Part shown: positions 7,945 to 18,699 of the stretch, piece after piece
Layout: the number at the start of each line of letters is the position of its first letter
Position numbering within the stretch: the stretch's first letter is position 1
Source: Marmoricola sp.
Lineage (GTDB): Bacteria > Actinomycetota > Actinomycetes > Propionibacteriales > Nocardioidaceae
Assembly (NCBI GenBank): GCA_025965315.1
Contig: JAOPXD010000066.1
Coordinates: 1-43,190, forward strand
DNA: 43,190 nt
Direction: 5' to 3'
Position numbers and translations under genes: made by a program
The notes under the pieces: generated by a model
Databases searched by the model: none
What the model was told of the DNA's origin: nothing
Seen by the model: the letters and a program-made list of their open reading frames with translations, nothing else

Positions 7945-9291
7945 GTGTCCTTCGCCCCCGGGCTGATCGGCCCGCTGGTGCCGATGCACGGCCTCGGCAC
8001 CGCCCAGGACCTCCCGGTCCCGGCACCGATCGCCATCGGCGGCGGGACCGCGGCCCTGGTGGTCTCCTTCGTCGTCCTGATCCTCGCCTGGCGCAGGCCC
8101 CGGTACGACGACCCCGACGCCGGACGTGCTCTGCCGCGCCTCCTGGCCCGTCTCCTCGACAGCACCGGGTACCGCACCCTCCTGCGCGTCCTGGGGCTGC
8201 TCTTCACCGGTTACCTGACCTGGGCGCTGGTGGCCGGTCCCGACCTGGTCACGAACCCGGTCCTCGGCACCTTCTACGTGATCCTCTGGGTCGGCATCGT
8301 GCCTGCGTCGCTGCTGTTCGGTCGGTTCTTCCGCGCGATCAGCCCGGTCCGCACGCTCAACCTGATCCTCACCCGGCTCACCGGTGCTGACCCGGACAAG
8401 GGGCTCTACGCCTACCCGGAGCGACTCGGTTACTGGCCGGCGGCAGCCGGACTGTTCGCCTTCGTCTGGCAGGAGCTGGTCAACCCGCACGGGACCGAGC
8501 TCGGGCAGGTCCGCATCTGGTTGGCGCTGTACCTGGTGATCCTGCTGGTCGGCTCGGCCCTGTACGGCGAGACCTGGCTCTCCCGTGCCGACCCGTTCGA
8601 GGTGTACTCGGACCTCCTCGCGAAGCTGTCTCCCTGGGGTCGTCGTACCGACGGGACGCTGGTCGTCCGCAGCCCGCTGGCGAACCTGTCCACGCTCAAG
8701 CCGAAACCGGGCATCGTCGCCGTGGTGGCCGTGCTGTTCGGGTCGACGGCCTTCGACTCCTACAAGGACAGCGTCCGCTGGGGCTCGTTCGTGAACAAGC
8801 TCGACGTCAACGTCGAGGGGCTCAACACGGTCGCCCTGGTCGTCTTCTGCGCGGTCATCGGCATCTCCTTCGCCGTGGCCACGATGACCACCGCCACCGA
8901 GGCCAGCACCGTGCGCAAGGAGCTGCCGCTGCTGTTCGCGCACTCGGTGGTGCCGATCATCGTCGGCTACATGACGGCCCACTACCTGAGCTACTTCATC
9001 GAGCAGGGCCAGGTCACGATCCTGCAGTACAGCGATCCGATGGCCAACGGCAGCAACCTGCTCGGTACGGCGAACTGGACGGTGAACTACTGGATCCAGT
9101 ACCACCCGACGTTCCTGGCATCGAGCAAAGTCGTAGCCGTGGTGGCCGGTCACATCGTCGGTGTCGTCGCCGCGCACGACCGCGCGCTGCGGCTGCTGCC
9201 GAAGAAGCACCAGATCACCGGGCAGCTCGGACTGCTCGTGATCATGGTCTGCTACACCGCCACCGGGCTCTACCTGCTCTTCGGCTCCTGA
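7945..9291 (+). CDS. Polytopic membrane protein paired with the cupredoxin-like lipoprotein
   Basis: The GTG at 7945 follows the lipoprotein stop (TAG 7942-7944) directly, so translation is likely coupled. The 448 residues contain about nine to ten hydrophobic segments. They begin with a conserved-looking MHGLG..DLPVP loop and a first membrane span at about 30-50, and end with a TGLYLLFG span at the C-terminus. Close relatives in actinobacteria are, as I recall, often labelled fenitrothion hydrolase by distant similarity; I would not use that as a function. No canonical transporter, redox or heme motif stands out. Scattered His in HGLG, NPHG, HYLSYF and YHPTF could be metal-related. Pairing with an extracytoplasmic cupredoxin-like lipoprotein suggests a metal or small-molecule handling unit, which is inference. 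Confidence 0.6.
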   Translation: MSFAPGLIGPLVPMHGLGTAQDLPVPAPIAIGGGTAALVVSFVVLILAWRRPRYDDPDAGRALPRLLARLLDSTGYRTLLRVLGLLFTGYLTWALVAGPDLVTNPVLGTFYVILWVGIVPASLLFGRFFRAISPVRTLNLILTRLTGADPDKGLYAYPERLGYWPAAAGLFAFVWQELVNPHGTELGQVRIWLALYLVILLVGSALYGETWLSRADPFEVYSDLLAKLSPWGRRTDGTLVVRSPLANLSTLKPKPGIVAVVAVLFGSTAFDSYKDSVRWGSFVNKLDVNVEGLNTVALVVFCAVIGISFAVATMTTATEASTVRKELPLLFAHSVVPIIVGYMTAHYLSYFIEQGQVTILQYSDPMANGSNLLGTANWTVNYWIQYHPTFLASSKVVAVVAGHIVGVVAAHDRALRLLPKKHQITGQLGLLVIMVCYTATGLYLLFGS

Positions 9292-9344
9292 CCCGTTCTT
9301 CCCACTCGGTCCGAAGTTTCCCTCCTCGATTGACCCAGGTGTGC

Positions 9345-9362
9345 CCAATGTGGCAACATTGG
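9345..9362. promoter_or_regulatory. Perfect 7-bp-arm palindrome upstream of the Rv3235-like gene
   Basis: CCAATGT-GGCA-ACATTGG is a perfect inverted repeat with a 4-base centre, 95-113 bases upstream of the start at 9458. The segment TGGCAACAT is repeated at 9351 and 9394. A possible -35 TTGACC lies at 9330-9335, but I cannot assign a matching -10. It looks like a repressor operator; the binding protein is unknown. Confidence 0.4.
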
Positions 9363-9457
9363 TAATGTTTTCGGCGATTTCGGCGTGCCGTCCTGGCAAC
9401 ATCGGTGTCCCCCAGTTGAAGTCCGGTCGAACGACCGTGCAACGACTCGGAGGACGC

Positions 9458-9913
9458 ATGACTCTGCAGCAGCTTCTGGCAGTCCCGATCGCAGCGGCCC
9501 AGCTCACGCTGGACTTCCCCGCCATCCCCCCGCTGCGGACCAGGCCCGCGATGCGACTGGTCACCGGGAACAGCCCCGGCCTCAACGGGTTCGCCGCCCG
9601 GTTCGCCCAGGCGGTGGTCGAGGTGGTCAGCGGCGATCGCGGGATCCAGCAGCTGATGAGCTGGACCACCACCACGGTGTACGCCGACCTGCAACGGCGC
9701 AGCCACCTGCTCCAGCAGACGACACCGACCGACGAGCGCCGCCGGCGGCTGCGCGCCCAGGTACGCAGCGTGCACGTCTCGCTCCCCGCCGACGGCGTCG
9801 CCGAGGTCAGCATTCATGTACGGCAGGGGCAGCGCTCGCGCGCGATCGCGGCCCGGATCGAGCTCATCGAGCGCCGTTGGCGGTGCACGGTGCTCGACTT
9901 CGGCCCCGCCTGA
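9458..9913 (+). CDS. Rv3235-like protein (DUF6459)
   Basis: The start at ATG 9458 has GGAGG at 9449-9453 and gives 151 residues. The central region RLVTGNSPGLNGFAARFAQA and the helix QQLMSWTTTTVYADLQRR are features I associate with the Rv3235/DUF6459 family. The C-terminal domain (about 92-151, VRSVHVSLP...VSIHVRQGQRSRAIAARIELIERRWRCTVLDFG) is a short beta-rich module that may resemble an SH3-like or nucleic-acid-binding fold. Rv3235 lies a few genes from secA1 in M. tuberculosis, and here it converges on secA with 19 bases between stops. Function is unknown; cytoplasmic. Confidence 0.65.
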   Translation: MTLQQLLAVPIAAAQLTLDFPAIPPLRTRPAMRLVTGNSPGLNGFAARFAQAVVEVVSGDRGIQQLMSWTTTTVYADLQRRSHLLQQTTPTDERRRRLRAQVRSVHVSLPADGVAEVSIHVRQGQRSRAIAARIELIERRWRCTVLDFGPA

Positions 9914-9932
9914 TCAGGGACGCGCCCGCCGG

Positions 9933-12803
<2,871 letters not shown>

Positions 12804-12864
12804 GGTTACAGGCTCCCAGAATTGTGGTGACGCGACTGCCAACTCTACCCAGCGAGCGGTGAGT

Positions 12865-13254
12865 TCAGGCCTCGGTACCTTCTTCGGCCGCACGCCTGCG
12901 GTTCTCGGCCTCCTTGCGGCGCTGCTCCTCGGCGCGCTCGCGCACGCGCTTGAGGAAGTCGTCGTCCGACTCGGGGGTGAGCCCTGCCGCACGGCCCGGC
13001 CGGTCGTACTCGGGGAACGCCGAGGTCGAAGGTCCGTACGACGGCCCGCTCGACGCCCTGCCACCTGGCCTCGCGCCCTGCGGGCGACCAGCGAACAGCC
13101 AGACGATCGAGCCGATCACCGGCACGATCAGAATGAGGATGAACCAGGCGATCTTGGGCAGGTTCCGGACCTGGTCGTCGCGGCTGAGCAGCACGTCGAT
13201 CAGGCAGTAGATGTCGAGTACCACCAGCAGCAGCTCGGGCGCGACGTCGATCAT
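12865..13254 (-). CDS. PLDc_N domain membrane protein
   Basis: The 129-residue protein has two hydrophobic helices: about 6-22 ([17 protein letters not shown]) and about 34-56 ([24 protein letters not shown]). The [27 protein letters not shown] block is the signature of the PLDc_N domain found at the N-terminus of cardiolipin synthases and as short stand-alone proteins in actinobacteria. The cytoplasmic tail is Arg/Gly/Pro-rich, then charged ([21 protein letters not shown]). There is no HKD catalytic motif, so it is not itself a phospholipase. It starts 4 bases after the YcaQ-like gene ends and lies 61 bases upstream of secA, suggesting one operon. Function unknown. Confidence 0.8.
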   Translation of the reverse strand: MIDVAPELLLVVLDIYCLIDVLLSRDDQVRNLPKIAWFILILIVPVIGSIVWLFAGRPQGARPGGRASSGPSYGPSTSAFPEYDRPGRAAGLTPESDDDFLKRVRERAEEQRRKEAENRRRAAEEGTEA

Positions 13255-13258
13255 CGGC

Positions 13259-14452
13259 TCATCCTAGGGCTCCGAGCAGTCGTGCTGCGAGGTCTCCGCG
13301 CAGGGTGACGACGATGTCGTCCAGCCCGAGCCAGCCGGCCAACCGCCGCAGCTCCAGCGCGAGCGCCTCGGCGGTCCCCGCCGGGGCCGCTGCCTCGGCG
13401 TACGCGGCCTTGACCTGGAGCACCCCGGCCTTCCGGTCGGCCTTGAGGTCGACCCGGGCCACGATGGCCTCGCCCAGCAGGAAGGGCAGCACGTAGTAGC
13501 CGAACTCGCGCTTGGGTTCGGGGACGTAGATCTCGATCCGGTACCGGAACCCGAACAGCTCCTCGGTCCGCGACCGTTCCCAGACCAGCGGGTCGAAGGG
13601 GCTGAGCAACGCGCTGGCGGTGACCTTGCGCGCGAGCCGGGCGTCGCGGTGCAGGTAGACGGGCCGGGTGATGCCCTCGACCGAGACCGGGACCAGCTCA
13701 CCGTCCTCGACCAGGGCAGCGACCGCGGCCTGGGACTCCGCAGGCTTCATCCGGTAGTAGTCGCGCAGGTCCGGCTCGGTGCCCAGCCCGTGCGAGATCG
13801 CGGCCCGCCTGATCAGCTCCCGGTGCGCTGCGGCGGGCTCCGGGGTCGGCGTGGCCAGCACCGAGTCCGGCAGCACCCGCTCCGGCAGGTCGTAGAGCAC
13901 CTCGAACTGGCTGGTCCGCCCGGCGATCGCGAGGTCCCCGACCACGAACAGGAAGTCGAGCGCCTTGCGGGTCCCCGACCAGTTCCAGCCCCAGTGCTCC
14001 TTGGTCCGCGGCAGCCCGTCGTCCAGGTCCCGCGCCGTGCAGGCGCCCCGGTCGCGGATCTCGGCGAGCAGGGATGCCTCGAGCTCCTCGGTCACGGCGT
14101 CGGTCCACCACTTGCCACGCTGGGGCCGGTACTGCTCCATCCGGTGCTGCATGTGCGGCCACAGCTCGACCGGCATGTAGGCCTGCACGTGCGCCCAGTA
14201 CTCGACCAGGCGGCGCTGGTTGCGACCGCTGGCCGCGCGGTGCAGGAGCCCGGTGTCGTAGGTGCCGATCCGGCTGAACAGCGGCATGTAGTGGGCCCGC
14301 TGCAGCACGTTGACCGAGTCGACCTGGAGGACACCGGTGCGTTGCAGGGTCCTGGCCAGCGTGCCCATCGTCGGCGACGCGTGCGGCTTGTCACCGAAGC
14401 CCTGTGCGGCCAGCGCGACCCGACGTGCCTGGGCCAGGCTCAGCGACTGCAT
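13259..14452 (-). CDS. YcaQ/AlkZ-like winged-helix DNA glycosylase
   Basis: This belongs to the HTH_42 family, whose characterised members (Streptomyces AlkZ, E. coli YcaQ) excise alkylated bases and unhook DNA interstrand crosslinks. The 397-residue length is typical. The N-terminus is SLAQARRVALAAQGFG. The catalytic loop reads LQVDSVNVLQRAHY, so the motif is Q-V-D, the QPhiD form of the YcaQ-like branch rather than QPhiQ of AlkZ. Further family landmarks are YWAHVQAYMPVELWPHM, KEHWGWNWSGTRKALDFLF, DLPERVLP, and the C-terminal LLSPFDPLVWERSRTEELFGFRYRIEIYVP segment. It is cotranscribed with the response regulator upstream (10-base gap) and PLDc_N downstream. A repair role is inferred from the family. 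Confidence 0.85.
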   Translation of the reverse strand: MQSLSLAQARRVALAAQGFGDKPHASPTMGTLARTLQRTGVLQVDSVNVLQRAHYMPLFSRIGTYDTGLLHRAASGRNQRRLVEYWAHVQAYMPVELWPHMQHRMEQYRPQRGKWWTDAVTEELEASLLAEIRDRGACTARDLDDGLPRTKEHWGWNWSGTRKALDFLFVVGDLAIAGRTSQFEVLYDLPERVLPDSVLATPTPEPAAAHRELIRRAAISHGLGTEPDLRDYYRMKPAESQAAVAALVEDGELVPVSVEGITRPVYLHRDARLARKVTASALLSPFDPLVWERSRTEELFGFRYRIEIYVPEPKREFGYYVLPFLLGEAIVARVDLKADRKAGVLQVKAAYAEAAAPAGTAEALALELRRLAGWLGLDDIVVTLRGDLAARLLGALG

Positions 14453-14462
14453 GCAGGTGAGG

Positions 14463-15140
14463 TTAGGGGATGTCGAGGAGCTTCTCGCGCACCGCGTACA
14501 TGACTGCCTCCATGCGCGAGTGCAGCTGGAGCTTGTCGAGGATGTTGCGGACGTGGTTCTTCACGGTGTTCTCGCTGATGAACAGGCGCTTGGCGACCTC
14601 GCGGTTGTTCAGGCCGGTGGCGACCAGCCGGAGCACCTCGAGCTCACGATCGGTCAACCGCGGCACGTTCACCTGGTCGCGATCAGCGCGGGAGATCTCC
14701 TTGAACTCGTCGATCAGCTTGGCCGCCATCGACGGGCTGATCAGCGACTGGCCGTCCGCGACGACCCGGATCGCCTGGGCGACCTCGTCGATCGAGGAGT
14801 CCTTGAGCAGGTAGCCGGACGCACCGTTCTTGACCGCCTCGTAGAGGTCGTTCTCCTCGTCGCTGACCGTCAGCATGATGATCCTGGCCGAGGGCGCCTG
14901 CTCCTTGATCCGGATGCAGGCCTCGAGACCACCACGCTTCGGCATCCGTACGTCGAGCAGGACCACGTCGGGCATCGTCTCGACGATCAGCTCGACGGCG
15001 GTGATCCCGTCGCCGGCCTCCCCGACGACGGCGATGTCGTTCTCGACGCCGAGGAGCATCGTCAGCCCGCGCCGGAAGAGTTCCTGGTCGTCCACGACGA
15101 CCACGCGAACCGGTTCCGCGTCCGAACTCTGTTCTGCCAC
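14463..15140 (-). CDS. NarL/LuxR-family response regulator (orphan)
   Basis: The 225-residue protein has an N-terminal receiver domain (about 11-130) with the acidic pair VDDQ, phospho-acceptor Asp63 in PDVVLLDVRMPKRGG, the Thr in MLTVSDEEN and Lys in LLKDSS. The C-terminal LuxR-type HTH (about 160-220) is LTDRELEVLRLVATGLNNRE followed by ISENTVKNHVRNILDKL. No histidine kinase gene is adjacent. The same regulator sits between hpf and the secA group in Streptomyces, so the position is ancestral rather than acquired. It probably controls transcription in response to a kinase encoded elsewhere. A gap of 65 bases separates it from hpf upstream and 10 bases from the YcaQ-like gene downstream. Confidence 0.9.
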   Translation of the reverse strand: MAEQSSDAEPVRVVVVDDQELFRRGLTMLLGVENDIAVVGEAGDGITAVELIVETMPDVVLLDVRMPKRGGLEACIRIKEQAPSARIIMLTVSDEENDLYEAVKNGASGYLLKDSSIDEVAQAIRVVADGQSLISPSMAAKLIDEFKEISRADRDQVNVPRLTDRELEVLRLVATGLNNREVAKRLFISENTVKNHVRNILDKLQLHSRMEAVMYAVREKLLDIP

Positions 15141-15205
15141 GGATGAATCATGTCAGATCAGACGACCGCACAAACGGGTTCCGTGAATGGGGGAAAACCC
15201 TCGGA

Positions 15206-15829
15206 TCAGGTGAGTTCGAGCGAGATCACGCCGTAGTCGTAGCCGCGTCGCCGGTACACGACCGAGGGCCGTTCGCTCTCCTTGTCGACGAACAGGTAGA
15301 AGTCGTGGCCGACCAGCTCCATCTCGTAGAGCGCCTGCTCGAGGTTGATCGGCGTGGCCGGGTGCGTCTTCTCGCGCACGACCAGAGGGCCGTCACCCGA
15401 CACGGTCACCGGGCCGACCAGGTGCTCGGCGACGATCTCGTCGGCACCCTGCGCCCCGTCCGCGTCCTCGGTGCCGCCGACGCGGGCCATCGCGTGTCCG
15501 ACCGATTCAGGGGTGTGCTGGCCGTGGTGCACCTTGCGCCGGTCGGCGGCGCGACGCATCTGCGCCGACATCTTGTCCAGGGCGAGGTCGAGGGCCGCCA
15601 TCTTGTCCTCGGCCGCGGCCTCGGCGCGCAGCACCGGGCCCTTCGACTTCGCGGTGAGCTCCACCCGGACCTGGCGATCGGGCTGGCGAGCGTTGCGTTC
15701 ACGCTCCAGCAGGACCTCGACGCGGATGATGCGGTGATCGTGCTTCTCGAGGCGGGCGAGCTTGTCCTCGACGTGCTCGCGGAACCGCTCCGAAATCTCG
15801 CACTGCCGACTGCTGACCACAACGTCCAT
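15206..15829 (-). CDS. hpf: Ribosome hibernation promoting factor (long form)
   Basis: Long HPF binds the 30S decoding region and dimerises ribosomes (100S) in stationary phase or stress. The N-terminal domain (about 1-100) has the beta-alpha-beta start MDVVVSSRQCEISERFREHV and the basic helix DKMSAQMRRAADRRKVHHGQ. After a linker, the C-terminal dimerisation domain (about 150-207) reads PATPINLEQALYEMELVGHDFYLF....RPSVVYRRRGYDYGVISL, the hallmark of the long form. Length (207) is normal. GGGAGG about five bases before the ATG is a strong ribosome site. It is preceded by the longest intergenic region of the conserved block (15830-16199), so it likely has its own promoter. Confidence 0.95.
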   Translation of the reverse strand: MDVVVSSRQCEISERFREHVEDKLARLEKHDHRIIRVEVLLERERNARQPDRQVRVELTAKSKGPVLRAEAAAEDKMAALDLALDKMSAQMRRAADRRKVHHGQHTPESVGHAMARVGGTEDADGAQGADEIVAEHLVGPVTVSGDGPLVVREKTHPATPINLEQALYEMELVGHDFYLFVDKESERPSVVYRRRGYDYGVISLELT

Positions 15830-16199
15830 ACAGACCTCCCGTTCGGGGCGGGTTGACCGCCCTGGTTGGTTACCGCGTCACCGAGCCAGAGGAGCCCGTC
15901 CGGCCGACCTGGTCTTCTACCCCACACCCGCCTGCTGAGACGTTCGCAGCTTGTGCCACTACTGGCCTTCTCCATCGCGTCCTCGTATCTGACGAGGGAC
16001 GACGGGCAGGACTTACGCCTAAGCCGCACCGTGATCGGCGCTCGCGCGCCTTACGTGGACCGTTTCGCCTGCGACTGGCATCGGCTTGTCGAGCGGGGAC
16101 CGACCGGAAACTTGCCCGAAGACATGCGCCGTCCAGTTCCTTCCCGACGCAACCACGGACCCGGACGGACTCCATGGCTTCACGGTAGCCCCCGGCACC
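15830..16199. other. 370-base intergenic region upstream of hpf
   Basis: This region lies between the comF stop and the hpf start, both on the minus strand. No open frame here has credible composition or a ribosome site, and I see no tRNA or riboswitch-like fold. It most likely carries the hpf promoter(s), as hpf genes are usually stress-controlled. I could not identify a -35/-10 pair or a stress-sigma motif with proper spacing. Confidence 0.5.
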
Positions 16200-16901
16200 T
16201 CAAACCGGTAGATGTCGCCGCACCGTCGCCGCCAGGGTCGCGATCGCGGTGACCCGGAGACCGACGGCGGCAAGCGCACGCTGCGCCTCACGTGCCGTCG
16301 ACCCGGTGGTGAGGACGTCGTCGCAGAGGATCACCCGCACCGGGACCCGCTGTCCGTGCAGCCGGGTCAGGGCACCGGGTCGGGCTGCCGTTCGGTCGCG
16401 CAGGTTCGCCGCGCGCTCGACCGCTCCGAGACCGGCCTGGTCCTCGGGCGGATCGTGCTGCCGCAGCAGCTGGACGGCGTGCGCATCGACGCCGCGACCG
16501 GCCAGCTGCCGCGCAGCGACCCGGGTCATCCGCGCCACCGGGTCGTGCCCACGCCGCCGTACGACGTGGACGGCCGAGGGCACCGGCACCAGCAGCACCC
16601 GGGAATCCCCGGCGAGCAGGCTCGCGAGTGCGGCCTCGACGACCCCGGCCAGCACGACGCCGAGAGACCGGGTCAGGGCGAACGCGCGGTGCTCCTTGTG
16701 GGCGAGGATCAACCGGCGCAGCGGATCCGCGTACGCCGCGGCGGCGAAGGTCGGGGCCAGCCCCGCCGGGGCCGGGGTCGGGCGTACCGCGAAGCCGGTC
16801 GAGGGCAACCGGCTGCGGCAGTCGCGGCAGAGCAGCCGGCCCGGCCGGGCGCAGCCGGCGCACCGGCTCCCCCAGGCCAGGTCCGACCAGTCATCGAGCA
16901 C
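16200..16901 (-). CDS. ComF family phosphoribosyltransferase-like protein
   Basis: ComF proteins combine a zinc ribbon with a type I phosphoribosyltransferase domain; in naturally competent bacteria they take part in DNA uptake, elsewhere the role is unclear. Near the N-terminus a CAGC....CRDCR zinc site is present. The PRPP-binding signature VILCDDVLTTGSTAREA lies near the C-terminus (about 195-211), with LVPVPSAVHVVRRRGHDPVA in the middle. I use GTG 16901, close to the conserved domain, giving 233 residues. A GTG at 16991, overlapping the end of lpqB by 29 bases, would add 30 residues of low-complexity sequence. Neither has a strong ribosome site. The lpqB-comF-hpf order matches Mycobacterium and Streptomyces. 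Confidence 0.85.
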   Translation of the reverse strand: MLDDWSDLAWGSRCAGCARPGRLLCRDCRSRLPSTGFAVRPTPAPAGLAPTFAAAAYADPLRRLILAHKEHRAFALTRSLGVVLAGVVEAALASLLAGDSRVLLVPVPSAVHVVRRRGHDPVARMTRVAARQLAGRGVDAHAVQLLRQHDPPEDQAGLGAVERAANLRDRTAARPGALTRLHGQRVPVRVILCDDVLTTGSTAREAQRALAAVGLRVTAIATLAATVRRHLPV

Positions 16902-16962
16902 CCGACGAGGATCGGGCCGCTCCGCGGGCGAGCGTCGAGGATCGTGAGCGGCCTGTGGGTAA

Positions 16963-18699
16963 CTACTGCGGATAGGCCCCTGCGACCACACCGCTGGCGA
17001 CCCGGTTCCACGAATCGGGCCCGTCGCGCTGCAGCAGCCGGTGGTCTGTCGTGATGGCCTGAGGGAAGAGCGTCGGGTCCGGGCTCGCGATCAGGGCGAT
17101 CGGGGTACCGGGCACCAGGTCCGGCACGCTCGAGGACGGCACGCCCGGAGATCCGTCGAGCTCGACCGAGACCACCCGTCCGGTGACGCCGAACGGCCGG
17201 GTCAGCACCGCGACGGTCGTCGGCGAGTCCTGGGCCAGATCGATCGCCGGACCGAGATCGGTCCCGCTCACCTGGACCTCGCTGGCCGCGAGCGCCTTGA
17301 CCAGCGCGCCGCCCACGTCGCGCAGCAGCAGGCTGACCAGGACCGTCGGCGTGCTGCCGCTGGCCAGGGTGGCGACCATCCGGGAGCCGTCGGAGGTGAG
17401 CGTGAACGCACTGATCCGTCGTCCGCTGATCCCGGGGACGGCGAGCACCCGGTCGTGACCGTGGGTCAGCACGTGCACGACAGCACCGGCCGCGGTCTCG
17501 TCGACGTCCCAGAGCGCTCCGAACCTGTCGTAGACCGGCCGGAGCAGGTCCGTCGAGCCGCCGAGGGCCGACGCGACCTTGTCCGGGTTCGTCGGTCCGT
17601 CGTCCGCCGCCAGGTAGAGCCGGGTCCCGGCGGTCGCGACCCCAGCGACCTCGTGCCGGGCCACGTCGAGAGCGACCGAGCGCAGCGCGAAGCCGGTCCT
17701 GCCCAGCGGACCGCCGATCGGCACCAGTCCGGTGCGGACCACCCGGTGGCCGGCGATCGCGACCAGGCCGCCTGGCGGCGCCTCCTCGGGATCGATCTCT
17801 GCCCCGACGCTGAGATCCACGTCGGTCTGCGCGCCCGCGAGCGGCAGCGGCGTGCCGTCGACGGTGATCCGCATCCGGGCGATGCCGGGCACCTGCCGCA
17901 GCGTCCGGGCCAGCTGGATCACCACCCGGTGCAGGTCGGCGGGCGCGAGCTGCTGGATGCGCTGACTCAGCGGGATCTCGGCGACCCCGGCAGCGTTGAC
18001 GACCACAGCGAGGTCCAGGTCCGTGCGCGGCGGGAAGGCCGTGACCGCGACCGGCGCGCTCGAGCCGCTCGGTCCGGCCAGCAGGGCGCGGACGAGGTTC
18101 GTCGCGGACTGCTCCCCGCGCGGGATGTAGACCCGTGTCGGCACCAGCACCGTCCCGCTGCGGTCGTAGAAGTACAGGGTGAACGGCGCGAACAGGCTCG
18201 AGAAGTCCGATGCCGGGACCGCCAGCGCGTTCGGCGGGTTGTCGATGCGCCACTGCCCGTGCTGCTGGACCAGGGTGTACGGGATCGTCGTACTGGCTGA
18301 TCCGGCACCGCCCACCCAGGCACCCCGCGGGTCCAGCCGGTGGGCGTCGCTGAGCCGGGCCTCCACGGAGGTATCCGAGTCCACGACGACCGAGGAGTCG
18401 TAGACGATCGTGCCCTGCACCGGCTTCCAGCTCGCCCGGGCGCGGGCGGAGAGGAACTCCCGGGCGATGGCCGTGCTCGGCGGGTTCGCCTGCATCGCGA
18501 GCAGGAAGCCCCGGACGATCCCGGCCTGGTCGTCGCCGTGGCTCGGCCCCGGCGGCACGAAGTACGGCGCCGCGCTCCCGTCGTCGCCCGACTGGTCGGG
18601 GCGGGTGTGCACGGGGCCCGAGACCGGCAGCGTGCTGCAGCCGGTGAGGACCAGGACCACAAGCAGGAGCAGGCCGCCCGTACGCCGACGCCACCTCAT
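16963..18699 (-). CDS. lpqB: LpqB lipoprotein, accessory to the MtrAB two-component system
   Basis: LpqB is a membrane-anchored extracytoplasmic lipoprotein that, in mycobacteria, interacts with the sensor domain of MtrB and modulates MtrA phosphorylation. The ATG at 18699 gives 578 residues, with a lipoprotein signal LLLLVVLVLTGC (lipidated Cys21). It has a GerMN-type domain (about 170-310, TLYFYDRSGTVLVPTRVYIP...LVRALLAG) and a C-terminal beta-propeller region of about 250 residues. The frame is open further upstream, but the lipobox fixes the start. Its ATG overlaps the mtrB stop by one base (TGATG), so translation is coupled. Confidence 0.95.
   Translation of the reverse strand: MRWRRRTGGLLLLVVLVLTGCSTLPVSGPVHTRPDQSGDDGSAAPYFVPPGPSHGDDQAGIVRGFLLAMQANPPSTAIAREFLSARARASWKPVQGTIVYDSSVVVDSDTSVEARLSDAHRLDPRGAWVGGAGSASTTIPYTLVQQHGQWRIDNPPNALAVPASDFSSLFAPFTLYFYDRSGTVLVPTRVYIPRGEQSATNLVRALLAGPSGSSAPVAVTAFPPRTDLDLAVVVNAAGVAEIPLSQRIQQLAPADLHRVVIQLARTLRQVPGIARMRITVDGTPLPLAGAQTDVDLSVGAEIDPEEAPPGGLVAIAGHRVVRTGLVPIGGPLGRTGFALRSVALDVARHEVAGVATAGTRLYLAADDGPTNPDKVASALGGSTDLLRPVYDRFGALWDVDETAAGAVVHVLTHGHDRVLAVPGISGRRISAFTLTSDGSRMVATLASGSTPTVLVSLLLRDVGGALVKALAASEVQVSGTDLGPAIDLAQDSPTTVAVLTRPFGVTGRVVSVELDGSPGVPSSSVPDLVPGTPIALIASPDPTLFPQAITTDHRLLQRDGPDSWNRVASGVVAGAYPQ

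Noticed and set aside
15830-16199. Stress-sigma (SigR/SigB type) promoter for hpf
   Set aside because: GGAAC, GTT and GGGTAG-like pieces occur, but not with the spacing needed, so the promoter cannot be assigned from sequence.
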